From contig NZ_FQWQ01000001.1 in assembly GCF_900129725.1 (NCBI RefSeq), forward strand, positions 1,426,001 through 1,490,000: DNA of 64,000 nt, given 5' to 3'. Of the stretch, positions 7,653-17,063 are shown piece after piece; positions within the stretch are counted from its first letter, which is position 1; each line of letters begins with the position of its first letter. The position numbers and the translations under genes are program-made. The notes under the pieces were generated by a model that ran no database searches, was not told where the DNA came from, and worked only from the letters and a program-made list of their open reading frames with translations. The DNA comes from Chryseolinea serpens. GTDB lineage: Bacteria > Bacteroidota > Bacteroidia > Cytophagales > Cyclobacteriaceae.

Positions 7653-9905
7653 TCAGATCTTTGCCGCCTTCAACCGAAGGCTATTCGCCACCACGCTCAC
7701 CGAACTTAACGCCATCGCCGCCCCGGCGATCATGGGATTCAACAAAAATCCATTCACCAGAAACAACACCCCTGCCGCCAGCGGAATGCCAATGACATTA
7801 TAGACAAACGCCCAAAACAAGTTCTGCCGGATACCCTGCACCGTTTTCGTGGAGAGGTTGAACGCCTTCGGGATATAGGCAAGATCGGACGTTATGAGCG
7901 TCATCTTGGCCACGTCCATCGCGATGTCGGAGCCTTTGCCCATGGCGATGCTCACGTCGGCCTGGGCCAGGGCTTGTGAGTCGTTGATGCCGTCGCCTAC
8001 CATGGCCACGATCTTTCCCTGGCTTTGCAAGGTCTTGATGAAGTCGGCTTTCTCCGTGGGGAGCACGCCGGCGCGATAGGATTTTATTCCAGCCTGGCGC
8101 GCGATGGCCTGAGCGGTTTGTTCGTTGTCGCCCGTGAGCATAAAGACCTCGATGCCCTTGGCCTGGAGTGCTTGTATGGCGCTGGCCGCCGTCGATTTGA
8201 TGGTGTCGGCAATGGCCGCTACGCCGAGGACTTGATTTTGGTTTGCAAAATATACGACGGTGTGTGCCTTGGCCTGCCATTGAGCGGCGGCAGTTTCCAC
8301 CGATGAACTCATGGCAATGTTGTTTTCCTCCAGCAATTTTTTATTTCCGACATAATAGCTATCCTTTCCCGCCACGGCTTTAACACCACGCCCGGTGAGG
8401 CTTTCAAAAGCGTCAATCGGATATTGTGTCGCGCCGGCATCTTTCAGCCATTGGACCACGGCCCCGGCCAGGGGGTGCTCGGATTTCGATTCGATGGTGT
8501 ACAGCAGATCGCGATAGCCAGCCGTCTGCTTCACGCCTCCATCCCACACCAGATCTTTCACGGCCGGCTTGCCTTCGGTGATTGTTCCGGTCTTGTCGAG
8601 TACGATCGCGTTGACGCGATGGGCCAGTTCAAGGCTCTCCGCATCTTTGATCAGGATGTTGTTTTCCGCGCCTTTGCCCACGCCCACCATGATGGCCGTT
8701 GGCGTGGCCAACCCCAGGGCACAGGGACAAGCAATGACCAGCACCGTCACCGAAGTGAGCAACGCGTGGGTGAACGCCTGCTCTCCACCCCAAACCATCC
8801 AGGCACCAAACGTGAGCAAGGCGATGGCCAACACCACGGGCACAAAGATGCCCGCGATCTTATCGACCTGCTTTTGTACCGGTGCCTTACTGCCCTGGGC
8901 CTCCTGCACGCGTTTGATGATGTGCGCCAGGAAAGTATCGGCTCCAACTTTTTTGGCTTCGAACGTGAAGCTGCCCTTTTGGTTTAGGGTGCCTGCATAC
9001 ACGCTGTCGCCGTTGCGTTTTTCCACGGCCACCGGTTCGCCGGTAATCATACTCTCATCGACAAACGAAGAACCTGAAACCACGACGCCGTCAACGGGGA
9101 TTTTTTCTCCCGGGCGCACCACAATGGTATTCCCGATTTTGACGGCCGCCATCGGCACATCTTGTTCGTTGCCGTCGCTGATGATGCGCACCGTGGTGGG
9201 TTGCAGGCCCATCAATTTTTTTAACGCCGACGACGTGTTGGACTTGGCTTTCTCTTCCAACAGTTTGCCCAGCGAAACGAAGACGACCACCACAGCAGCC
9301 GCTTCAAAATAGACATGGGCATGCAGCCCGCGGGCGTGCCAGAATTCCGGGAAGAAGGTGTTGAATGCGCTAAACAAAAAAGCAATGCCCGTACTCAGCG
9401 CCACCAAGGTGTCCATGTTCGCCTTTTCATGCCGCGCCTGCTTCCAGGCGTTTACAAAGAACTGGCGACCAAAATAGAATACCACGGGCGCTGAAAGCAG
9501 CAAGGAAATATAGTTGCCATAGGGCATATCCATAAAGAACATGCCGATGATCACCACGGGCAACGCCAGCACCGTGGAACCGATCGTGCGGAATTTGATG
9601 GCCTCATACTGTTTGCGCTGCGCCTCCTCTTTCACGGCCTGCGGATCTTCTACGTTGACGACCAGGTCGTAGCCAATGGACTGCACGGCCTTCTGCAACG
9701 CGGCCGGCGACGTGCGTTGCGCATCGAACTCAACCCAGGCCGACTGGTTAGCAAAGTTCACCCCGGCGTCTTTCACACCCGGCGCTGTTTTCAAAATGGA
9801 TTCCACGCTGACGGCACACGCCGCACAGGTCATTTCCAACACGGGAAAGGACTCGCGCGTGAACTTGCCTGCTTTTGTTGCTATGTTTAGGGTCTGTTCT
9901 GACAT
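7653..9905 (-). CDS. copA: copper-translocating P1B-type ATPase
   Basis: This protein of about 750 residues exports Cu(I) across the inner membrane using ATP. One N-terminal HMA domain ([11 protein letters not shown], about 25-90) is followed by eight predicted membrane segments. The actuator domain carries ITGEPV. The ion-binding CPC triad is at about residues 393-395, with the phosphorylated Asp of DKTGT at about 437. SEHPLAGAV follows, then GDGINDS in the hinge, and the last helix motif reads [19 protein letters not shown] plus the MxxSS-type last helix fits the P1B-1 (Cu+/Ag+) group. The start at 9905 was preferred over 9935 because the extra ten residues are not family-like. It is the first gene of the copper cluster and lies upstream of its chaperone and RND pump. 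Confidence 0.95.
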   Translation of the reverse strand: MSEQTLNIATKAGKFTRESFPVLEMTCAACAVSVESILKTAPGVKDAGVNFANQSAWVEFDAQRTSPAALQKAVQSIGYDLVVNVEDPQAVKEEAQRKQYEAIKFRTIGSTVLALPVVIIGMFFMDMPYGNYISLLLSAPVVFYFGRQFFVNAWKQARHEKANMDTLVALSTGIAFLFSAFNTFFPEFWHARGLHAHVYFEAAAVVVVFVSLGKLLEEKAKSNTSSALKKLMGLQPTTVRIISDGNEQDVPMAAVKIGNTIVVRPGEKIPVDGVVVSGSSFVDESMITGEPVAVEKRNGDSVYAGTLNQKGSFTFEAKKVGADTFLAHIIKRVQEAQGSKAPVQKQVDKIAGIFVPVVLAIALLTFGAWMVWGGEQAFTHALLTSVTVLVIACPCALGLATPTAIMVGVGKGAENNILIKDAESLELAHRVNAIVLDKTGTITEGKPAVKDLVWDGGVKQTAGYRDLLYTIESKSEHPLAGAVVQWLKDAGATQYPIDAFESLTGRGVKAVAGKDSYYVGNKKLLEENNIAMSSSVETAAAQWQAKAHTVVYFANQNQVLGVAAIADTIKSTAASAIQALQAKGIEVFMLTGDNEQTAQAIARQAGIKSYRAGVLPTEKADFIKTLQSQGKIVAMVGDGINDSQALAQADVSIAMGKGSDIAMDVAKMTLITSDLAYIPKAFNLSTKTVQGIRQNLFWAFVYNVIGIPLAAGVLFLVNGFLLNPMIAGAAMALSSVSVVANSLRLKAAKI

Positions 9906-10080
9906 ATCTCTGGTATCCCCCGACATTATCATCAAAGGATACTACAACATTACAGGGAAACCGGGGGATTAGTTTTATAGAATTGCTGGTTTGATTTATA
10001 GAATTACCATCAGGGCCAGAGATCGGCACAACAGACTAAAGACTGCTGGGGGCGTGGGGGCACAAAATGAGACACAGGGA

Positions 10081-10665
10081 TTATCCTGCCTTTTCCTTCC
10101 AATATTCACCCAGAACTTTACCAGCAGCCTGGTAGGCGTTTTGAATGCGGGAGAACATCTCGAAATCACCGCCTGTTGAAGGGCCAGCGGAGGCGAGAAA
10201 GCGGATCTTGGCAACGATTTTATTATTATCTGCGGTTTCTACCACGATAAACTCTCCCTCCACTTGGCCAGCTTGATTTACGATGCCCAAGTTCCATCCG
10301 CCCTCCGTGCGTCGTGTTCGCACTACGATCGTATATTTTGCATCAGCATCGTCGACCTTGACGGAGGAGAGATGTGAGAAGCTCTGCTTGAACCATGAAG
10401 CGTATAACTTGCGGTAGTCGAACCACAGGTTGCAAAACTCGACGCCCTTGCCTTGCTCCTTCTCTTCCCAGTCTTTTTTCTTGCGTGCCAGGTAGGCTTC
10501 TTCTGGAACATCTTGCCCCACCATCATGCTGTCGTAAACGAACCGTATGTTGAAGGATTTTATTTCTTTGAGAGGCTTTAGGCTGCCTTGTAGAAGTTTT
10601 ACTTTCTTTTGTGCCAAGACCGTTACCGGCAGCAACAGGAAGGCGATCAATAGGATATTTCTCAT
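10081..10665 (-). CDS. hypothetical exported protein
   Basis: This 194-residue protein has a clear signal peptide (MRNILLIAFLLLPVTVLAQ). The mature part is a mixed alpha/beta domain: a segment at about 35-60 (SFNIRFVYDSMMVG), a charged helix (ARKKKDWEEKEQGKG), and beta-rich stretches such as YTIVVRTRRTEGGWN and VEGEFIVVET, ending in a helix (IQNAYQAAGKVLGEYWKEK). The layout resembles small secreted Bacteroidota proteins that look distantly DUF4136-like, but I do not recognise it with confidence. It stands alone, with 175 bases to copA on one side and a dispersed repeat on the other. Confidence 0.75.
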   Translation of the reverse strand: MRNILLIAFLLLPVTVLAQKKVKLLQGSLKPLKEIKSFNIRFVYDSMMVGQDVPEEAYLARKKKDWEEKEQGKGVEFCNLWFDYRKLYASWFKQSFSHLSSVKVDDADAKYTIVVRTRRTEGGWNLGIVNQAGQVEGEFIVVETADNNKIVAKIRFLASAGPSTGGDFEMFSRIQNAYQAAGKVLGEYWKEKAG

Positions 10666-10799
10666 GCAAAACGGTTAACGTGGATTTCTCTTCAAACCTA
10701 AAGAAAACCAAAAACGGCAAAAGGAACAAGTTATGAGCCTGCTCAAACGACAACGCTTGCCCTATCTCGTACTTTCATGAATGAATGAATGAACGAGCG

Positions 10800-10930
10800 C
10801 CCGGCCAGGGATAGTAGTGGAAAGCCCACAGCGAAGGGCGGGTGGCGGGCAGAGCGAGGACTTGGAACGGATAGCCCGACCCGAGGCCTCCGAGGGGGGC
10901 CGCCACATTCCTATTTATATTTCACGACAC
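10800..10930. repeat. dispersed ~130-bp repeat, copy A
   Basis: This copy matches 34770-34901 over most of its length. Shared blocks include GGCCAGGGAT-GTAGTGGAA, AGCCCACAGCGAAGGG, GCGAGGACTTGGAACGGA, AGCCCGACCCGAGGCCTCC and TTTCACGACAC at the end. Only a central stretch of about 20 bases differs. In both copies the TGTCGTGAAA end, read on the minus strand, is next to the 3' end of a minus-strand gene. Internal GC-rich palindromes (for example GAGGCCTC) suggest a folded RNA or terminator-like role. No protein is credible inside it. Confidence 0.85.
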
Positions 10931-10956
10931 CATCAAGCTTGGGCGCAAGTGAGGAA

Positions 10957-13218
10957 TCAATCTTTCAACGCCGACGTGAGATCGGCGCGATTCAGGCTCA
11001 GGGCCTGGAAGCCGCAAATGGCGCTGATCACGACCATGCAATAGAGCAGCGGGTAGAGCGGATCGGTCCAGGAAAAGTGGGTGGAATACACAAAGGTTCT
11101 CAGCAGCTCTTTCAACACGATGAAGGTGAAGGGTCCGAAGATCAAAATGGCGATCAGCATTTGGCGGGCAAACTCGCGGATGAGCAGTTGCGTGATCTTC
11201 AAACTGCTGGCACCGAAAAGCTTGCGGATGGCAATCTGTTTTAGTTTGTCGCGAACAATGCTTACACTCAACCCATAGATCGCACAACAGGATAGGATCG
11301 CCGAGATGATCGCCAAAATTTCCGACAACGTATTGAGCCGGTCCTGATAGATCAACCATTCTTCGAAACGCCTGTTCAGAAAAGAAATCCGGGCCTTTCC
11401 CTTTTCATTCTCAAATTGATTGGACAGAAAGGTTACCGTTCTCCGGATGTCGACTTCCAGTATCCGCACACAGAGGAAATTATAATGGAGATAGGACGCA
11501 ACTTTTATCTTAACCGGTTTTTCAGGCTGGTCGAATCCATCGCTCAGCCCCTCGAAGACACCGATCACCCGTTGTCGATCGTTGGCCAGCAGTTGCATTC
11601 CTCTTTTGTTGACCACCATCACCGAATCGCCATCGTTGGCCCGGAACCAATTTCCTTCGACCATGTTCAGGTTGAAAAAATCTTTGAACATCGGGTCGAC
11701 CGACATAAAGTAAAATTCCGAATTCAATTCTTTGCTACTGATCTGGTTGGGCAGCTGCGACGTGGCGATGACGTCGACGATGTTGGGGTTATACTTTTTC
11801 CAGCCTGCCCGCATGCTGCGCAGCCCCTCGTCGGTCAGGCCTTTGGGGTATGAGAGATACACCACCTGGTCGTGGTTCCGGCCGGGCTCTTTGAGCAACG
11901 AGTAGTTTACCTGCCGCCGGATGACCATCGAGGCCACGATGAGAAAGATGCTGATGCCCAACTGCAGAAAGGTGATGACCCGCTTGAAGCGCGGGAACGT
12001 GATCGGCGCCGTGCCCAGGAGCCGGCTTGGGGTGGCCTGTGTGAACCGGAAGGTCATGAAAAGCGGTGCAATGCCCAGGATCAGCGACAGTCCTGTGATG
12101 ATCAGGATCAGCGAGGCGTCGAAGCCCAGGAACAACGCCACGAGATCTATGCCCAACAGGAGCTCGATCTCAGGAGAGGCAACCAGCAATACGGCCAACC
12201 CCAACACCAACGAAAGACCCACCAACGAAAACGACTCCTTTCCAAACGCTATCAATAATGTCCACTGGCTTGTCCCGGACAGTTTTTTCACGGCCAGTTC
12301 CTTGGAGCGGTGAGGCAACGTCAGGGTAGTGAGATTGACAAAGCTGGTGAGCGCCAAAAAGAATATCAGACCGGAAATACAGATCAAAAGGATGATGCTG
12401 TAGTGATCGCCATGCTTCACGTCCTCTCCCATTGCTCGCGGTCCAAAATAGATGTCCGCAATGGGCTGGCAACGGTAGGTCACATCGGCTGTCTTGGGTT
12501 GCTCGTTCATGAGGGTTTCTATTCGCGACACGGCGCGCGACTTACCATACGCGAGGTGATCCCGGGGATTGAAACCCAGGGTCTGGATAGACGCATCGTC
12601 GAAGTGTATGAACGTATTGAATTCCGTATGCGCATTTTGGGGGAAGTCCTTGTAGACTGCAGCCACACGAAAGACGACCGTGTCGCCCACGGCACTGATC
12701 TTCATTTCCCGTCCCTGTACGTCCAGGCTTCCAAAATACTCCCGCGCAGCCGATGAAGAGAGCATGATGGTATGTTGGTGTGTTTTGAAGTCCGATACCG
12801 CTCCATTCAGGATCGTAAAGGAGAAGATATCGGCAAGTTCCGCATCGGCCGCATGTATCTTTTGATCGCGAAAGATCTTGCCGCCGACACCGATGCCCAT
12901 TTCTTCCATGCCCTTCACCCTCGCCACGACCACCGCCTTCCCCGCTTTTTTTTTGAGGTGCATCAGGATATCCGTTGGAATCCGGTTGGAGAGACGATTG
13001 CCACTGTAGTCTTCCTGGTTGTTTCTTTGCAGGATCCGGAAAATCGAATGATAGTCGTTGTGGAACCGGTCGTAGCCAAGTTCATTGATCGAAAAAAGAA
13101 TGATGAGCGTCGAGCATGCAAAGGCAATGGCCAGGGAAATGATCTTCAACCCGTAGGCCTCGCGGTTTTTCGCGATGATCCGCAGGAACAAGCGACCTTG
13201 CAAAGTCGTCAGGGGCAT
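10957..13218 (-). CDS. MacB/FtsX-type ABC transporter permease
   Basis: This 753-residue inner membrane protein belongs to the large FtsX-like permease family common in Cytophagales. A transmembrane helix near the N-terminus (about 25-48) precedes a MacB-type periplasmic core domain. A block of helices with the family-typical ELAVKKLSGTSQWTLLIAF segment (about 310-330) starts the first FtsX domain. A second periplasmic domain and a second FtsX domain follow (IAIRKLFGASSLKITQLLIREFARQ, about 660-685). No ATPase gene is adjacent, so its partner is encoded elsewhere. It may export a small molecule or extract lipoproteins; this is inference. The 250 bases between it and the GH105 gene hold nothing recognisable. 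Confidence 0.88.
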   Translation of the reverse strand: MPLTTLQGRLFLRIIAKNREAYGLKIISLAIAFACSTLIILFSINELGYDRFHNDYHSIFRILQRNNQEDYSGNRLSNRIPTDILMHLKKKAGKAVVVARVKGMEEMGIGVGGKIFRDQKIHAADAELADIFSFTILNGAVSDFKTHQHTIMLSSSAAREYFGSLDVQGREMKISAVGDTVVFRVAAVYKDFPQNAHTEFNTFIHFDDASIQTLGFNPRDHLAYGKSRAVSRIETLMNEQPKTADVTYRCQPIADIYFGPRAMGEDVKHGDHYSIILLICISGLIFFLALTSFVNLTTLTLPHRSKELAVKKLSGTSQWTLLIAFGKESFSLVGLSLVLGLAVLLVASPEIELLLGIDLVALFLGFDASLILIITGLSLILGIAPLFMTFRFTQATPSRLLGTAPITFPRFKRVITFLQLGISIFLIVASMVIRRQVNYSLLKEPGRNHDQVVYLSYPKGLTDEGLRSMRAGWKKYNPNIVDVIATSQLPNQISSKELNSEFYFMSVDPMFKDFFNLNMVEGNWFRANDGDSVMVVNKRGMQLLANDRQRVIGVFEGLSDGFDQPEKPVKIKVASYLHYNFLCVRILEVDIRRTVTFLSNQFENEKGKARISFLNRRFEEWLIYQDRLNTLSEILAIISAILSCCAIYGLSVSIVRDKLKQIAIRKLFGASSLKITQLLIREFARQMLIAILIFGPFTFIVLKELLRTFVYSTHFSWTDPLYPLLYCMVVISAICGFQALSLNRADLTSALKD

Positions 13219-13470
13219 AACGTTTGATGCATAAGCGGGTTGTGTTGGTTCTTACACGACTACCGCTATTCAATACTCATACCATAATTAAACCGCGTTG
13301 TGGCGGCCGAAGGGATCACGGCAGCCATGAAGCTGTCCGTCTGCGCAGTCTTTTGTCCGTCAACGGTCGCGTGGGGAACGCGTGCGCCGGTTTGTTTAGT
13401 TTGTCGGCTTCAAGTTCGCCGTAGGTATTCGACGACGGCCATTGTTCTCGCAGAAACTGATAAACCAACT

Positions 13471-14607
13471 TTACTTTTGCAAAAGCGCGGCAGCACACCA
13501 AAGCACCGGAGCCTGACCATGCATATCGCCTGTTATACGTCGCCGGTCAAGATAATATTGGCGGTCATTCTTTTTATTGGTTCCCTGACACACTTCCCGG
13601 ATGTCTCCATTTTCGTCGATATACGAAGTCAACCCAAGCCAGGCTTTCCGTGCAGCGGCCCCGTAGGTCTTCTGATCCAGCCAGCCGTTCTTCACCCCGG
13701 TAATCATGGCGAAGGCGAACATACCGGTACACGAGGTCTCCGGCCAGGATTCCGGGTCGTCGATCAACTGGTGCCACATCCCTTTTTCATCCTGGTACTT
13801 TAAGAGCGACGCCATCATTTTCTGATATCCTTCCATAATTCGCGGACGATCCGGATTATCGGCCGGCAGCGAACGAAGCAGCTCTGCTGTGCCGGCAGCC
13901 ATCCACCCATCGCCACGGCCCCAGAAAAACGGAACATCGGGAGCGTGATAGAAAAGGCCATTGTCGCGCTGCAGGGAATCGAGGTACATCACCATTTCCC
14001 GCGCCGCCCGGTCGATATATTTTCTGTCGCCGGTAGCGCGAAAGGCTTGTGCCTGTACGGCGGTGATCATGAACATATCGTCAATCCACAAACGTGTCTG
14101 CCAGGTATATCCCTTGTCATAAAACCCTTGCGACTCCGGTTTTACACGAGGGCCCTCCGGAGGCCCCCATTGCTTATCGGCAATATTTTTTCCCATGTCC
14201 AGGTACCGTTGCTCCTTGGTTTGCGTATAGAGCTCCAGTGGTATGCAACCGAATACACAATAATCTACGTGATCCGGCAGGGGTACCATGTTCGCTTCTG
14301 GTCCAAAGAAAGGTTCGAAACGCGCTACCAGCGCTTGTTTTAATTTTTTGTCTTTGCTCCCCTGCGAAAATTTAAGCGCACCATACCAGGCGCAAACTTC
14401 CGGGTACGTAATGACCTTGGGTGGTGTGGGCCGCCCAAAATTCGGATGGAGCGTAGCGATGAAGCGATCGGCCACACGTTTTCCAATTTCCACCGGCGAA
14501 GCTCCTTTAGGCCACTTCTGCAGGTCGGCGACGGCAACAGACTGTGCCTGCAATTTTGACGATACGAATAAGATCGCGAGAAGTACGCGTATGGAAGTCT
14601 TTTTCAT
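13471..14607 (-). CDS. glycoside hydrolase family 105 (unsaturated rhamnogalacturonyl/uronyl hydrolase)
   Basis: This 378-residue exported enzyme has a signal peptide (MKKTSIRVLLAILFVSSKLQAQ) and an (alpha/alpha)6 barrel. Family 105 landmarks are YTWQTRLWIDDMFM, holding the catalytic Asp region (about 170-185), FFWGRGDGWMAAGTAELL, SWPETSCTGMFAFAM, and GDMHGQAPVLWCAAAL at the end. The family removes 4,5-unsaturated uronic acid from oligosaccharides made by polysaccharide lyases, by hydrating the double bond. It is the last gene of the susC-led operon, next to a GH88 of the same mechanism, so the two may handle different linkages or neighbouring sugars. Confidence 0.9.
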   Translation of the reverse strand: MKKTSIRVLLAILFVSSKLQAQSVAVADLQKWPKGASPVEIGKRVADRFIATLHPNFGRPTPPKVITYPEVCAWYGALKFSQGSKDKKLKQALVARFEPFFGPEANMVPLPDHVDYCVFGCIPLELYTQTKEQRYLDMGKNIADKQWGPPEGPRVKPESQGFYDKGYTWQTRLWIDDMFMITAVQAQAFRATGDRKYIDRAAREMVMYLDSLQRDNGLFYHAPDVPFFWGRGDGWMAAGTAELLRSLPADNPDRPRIMEGYQKMMASLLKYQDEKGMWHQLIDDPESWPETSCTGMFAFAMITGVKNGWLDQKTYGAAARKAWLGLTSYIDENGDIREVCQGTNKKNDRQYYLDRRRITGDMHGQAPVLWCAAALLQK

Positions 14608-14637
14608 TTAAGAAGAGATTGTGAGGAGCTGGGTTTG

Positions 14638-15843
14638 TTAGTGTTTATTTTCATCCCGGTGTTGCTTCCGCAGCAGGGCTTCGAGAAAATAATAATCGGC
14701 ATAGCTCAATGGCACATCTACTTCGCTGTTTGCCGGCTTTGAGCCGGTGCTGTGCAACAGGATAAATCCTTTGTTCGCTCCTGCCGGAGAGGTATAGTGC
14801 GCCGCCAGGTTTTCAACAATTTTATCGGCTTTGGCGCGATACGCCTTTCCGTTGGTGCTATACCCGCTTAATTCATAAAGGGCGGAGGCCATCACGGCAG
14901 CGGCGGAAGCATCGCGCGGTTCATTCGGAATAGCCGGTGCATTGAAATCCCAGTAGGGAATAAGATCCTCCGGCAGGTTGGGGTGATTAAAGATGAACCC
15001 TTCGATCTGTTCCGCCTGCCGGAGAAACGAACGGTCTTTGGTTTCGCGATAACACATGGTGTAGCCGTATAGCGCCCAGGCCTGGCCCCGTGCCCAGGCC
15101 GATTCATGACTGTAGCCCTGATGTGTGTTTTTCTTGAGCACCTTGCCGGTTACGCTATCGTAGTCCAACACGTGATAAGAACTGTAATCGGAACGAAAAT
15201 GATTTTTTTGTGTGGTCTTCGCATGGCTTACGGCAATCTTGTAGAACGAGGAGTCACCGGTAACTTTCGTGGCGAAGAAAAGCAATTCGAGATTGATCAT
15301 GTTATCGATGATCACCGGGTAGCTCCACCGGTCCTGGCTGTGATCCCACGAACGAATAACCCCCGTGGCCGACCGGAATCGCGTGCTCAATGTTTTTGCG
15401 GATTGTATCAGAATCGATTTATAGGAAGCATCCTTCGTGAGGCGGTAGCCGTTGCCATAGGTGCAGTACATTTTAAATCCCATGTCGTGCGTCTTCCGGT
15501 TCCATTGTTCCGGTTCCATCCGGGCGGTAAATTCTTCTGCTTTTTTCCGCCATTCGTCTTTGCCGGTATATTCGTACAAATACCAAAGCTCGCCTGCAAA
15601 AAAACCACTGGTCCAATCCCGCGAGGGTGCCAGCACAAGCTCACCACCCTTCAAGGTGCGGGGCCCAACCGGTACGGGTGTTTTATTCTCGCTTCTGCTT
15701 TTCTCAACACCGGCTTCCACCTCTTTCAGCATCACGGCCGCTTGTTTTTCAGCCAGCACAAAGGATCTGGAAATGACCTTGTCGCGGTTCACCATCGCTG
15801 AACAGAGGAGGAAGAGGGCTACACAAATGGAATTGATCCGCAT
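14638..15843 (-). CDS. glycoside hydrolase family 88 (unsaturated glucuronyl hydrolase)
   Basis: This 401-residue enzyme has a short N-terminal signal (MRINSICVALFLLCSAMVNR). Family 88 features are WTSGFFAGELWYLYEYTG, HDMGFKMYCTYGNGY (first conserved Asp), VIIDNMINLELLFFA (second, putative catalytic Asp), QGYSHESAWARGQAWALYGY, and ALRDASA-like EPRDASAAAVMASALYEL. GH88 hydrates and releases the unsaturated glucuronate left by lyases. Its spacing of five bases to the lyase-like gene upstream supports a direct metabolic link. The enzyme class is well supported; the exact substrate is inferred from context. Confidence 0.92.
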   Translation of the reverse strand: MRINSICVALFLLCSAMVNRDKVISRSFVLAEKQAAVMLKEVEAGVEKSRSENKTPVPVGPRTLKGGELVLAPSRDWTSGFFAGELWYLYEYTGKDEWRKKAEEFTARMEPEQWNRKTHDMGFKMYCTYGNGYRLTKDASYKSILIQSAKTLSTRFRSATGVIRSWDHSQDRWSYPVIIDNMINLELLFFATKVTGDSSFYKIAVSHAKTTQKNHFRSDYSSYHVLDYDSVTGKVLKKNTHQGYSHESAWARGQAWALYGYTMCYRETKDRSFLRQAEQIEGFIFNHPNLPEDLIPYWDFNAPAIPNEPRDASAAAVMASALYELSGYSTNGKAYRAKADKIVENLAAHYTSPAGANKGFILLHSTGSKPANSEVDVPLSYADYYFLEALLRKQHRDENKH

Positions 15844-15848
15844 ATCGT

Positions 15849-17051
15849 TTAGTTTCTTTTATTCGATGCGTCGAGCCAGAGGAGGGGGTTTCTAATCGGG
15901 AGATTACGCACTACTTCTTCCACGGCAGGCAAATGGTCCAACCTTTTCCAGGTTTCAAACCACGCCTTCGTATGGAACGCCCCGGCTCCAAAAACAAGAA
16001 ACGGGTGCGCTACCGGCCACTGCTCCCAATACATAACATCCTTCGGCAAAGGCCATTTATCTTTATCCTGCACATACGGAAACATATAGCGAATACCCTT
16101 TTCGATGTTCCTGCCCTCCGGTGTGGTATAGGTCCAGAGATTTTCCTTTTCATCCGAAAGGATCTGGCAGATGGTGGTCATGGCATCGAGGTTAAAAAGT
16201 GAATAGCCATACGGTTTGGTTCGCTTTAGTTCCCGTGGAAAACTTCCGTCTGCCGCCAGCTGACCGGGAAGAAGAACCGTTTTATAGCGCTCTCTGCAAA
16301 ACCCGATCAACTCCTGGTTGCCGGTAAATTTTGCAAAAGAAGCCACCTGCATCACCCAACAGGTGCCGTGGTTATTCTCAGCGGCCATTTCCTCTTTGCC
16401 ATAGGGATGGGTCGTCAGCCAGACCAGGTACTCCGAAAACCAGTTTCTGATCGCAGCATACAGGGCTTTGTTATTCGCGGGTGACCGTTCCATCACCAGG
16501 AGTCCCTGCGCGACCTCCATCAGGTGGATGGTATCTATCACGCCGATGCTCCGGCCGGTGACTTTACCACCGATCGCCTGCGCATAGAGAAGCGAGGGGT
16601 TCATGCGGGTGGTGGTGTCTACAAACCATGCCCGGGCGTGCTTCCACGCATGCATAACATACTTCTCGTTGGATGTCAGTAAATACGCAGAGGCCAGCGC
16701 ACCGACGATCTTGCTGAAGCGGATCATGGCCTGACGGTGGGCCACAAAATTATCCGGATTGCTCTGGCCATCCCGTTGTATGTAAGGGCCGCCGGGATTG
16801 TTCGGATCAGGCCACCAGTAATCTCCCTCCGAATAAAAATCGTGTTTGCCCCCTGCACTCCGGGGCGATGCCGAAGCCGTGATCGTAACGGGTTCCTGTG
16901 CCAACGCCCACGCGGCCTGTGCCAGGATCTGCTCCTTGAGTACGGCTGCGCATTCCTTCGTGACATCGCCTTGGGCGTGCATGGGGTGGGTCCAAAGTCC
17001 ACAGACCACAGACAACAGCAAAAATGCAAGAGATCGTACAGGGGCGTTCAT
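15849..17051 (-). CDS. alginate lyase superfamily protein (PF05426-type; possibly PL38-like)
   Basis: This 400-residue exported protein has a signal peptide ending at about residue 26 (MHAQ). The (alpha/alpha) toroid shows the superfamily signatures: DYWWPDPNNPGGPYIQRDG near 75-95, SLLYAQAIGG, AAENNHGTCWVMQVASFA (Asn-His catalytic region, about 225-240), and DGSFPRELKRTKPYGYSLFN with the conserved Arg/Tyr. The family includes alginate lyases and, from memory, glucuronan lyases of PL38. With GH88 and GH105 beside it, a beta-elimination role on a uronic-acid backbone is likely. The exact uronate (glucuronate, mannuronate or guluronate) cannot be told from sequence alone. Confidence 0.82.
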   Translation of the reverse strand: MNAPVRSLAFLLLSVVCGLWTHPMHAQGDVTKECAAVLKEQILAQAAWALAQEPVTITASASPRSAGGKHDFYSEGDYWWPDPNNPGGPYIQRDGQSNPDNFVAHRQAMIRFSKIVGALASAYLLTSNEKYVMHAWKHARAWFVDTTTRMNPSLLYAQAIGGKVTGRSIGVIDTIHLMEVAQGLLVMERSPANNKALYAAIRNWFSEYLVWLTTHPYGKEEMAAENNHGTCWVMQVASFAKFTGNQELIGFCRERYKTVLLPGQLAADGSFPRELKRTKPYGYSLFNLDAMTTICQILSDEKENLWTYTTPEGRNIEKGIRYMFPYVQDKDKWPLPKDVMYWEQWPVAHPFLVFGAGAFHTKAWFETWKRLDHLPAVEEVVRNLPIRNPLLWLDASNKRN

Positions 17052-17063
17052 GCTAGCCTACTC

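Noticed and set aside
10777-10795. Short ATGA microsatellite
   Set aside because: Four repeats only, intergenic, with no sign of a phase-variable gene.
10789-11244. Open frames through the dispersed repeat (for example 151 codons on the plus strand)
   Set aside because: They run from the repeat into the antisense of the ABC permease gene. The repeat's two copies do not preserve the frame, so these are chance ORFs.
13300-13803. 167-codon plus-strand frame in the gap after GH105
   Set aside because: Most of it is antisense to the GH105 gene and it shows no family motif.
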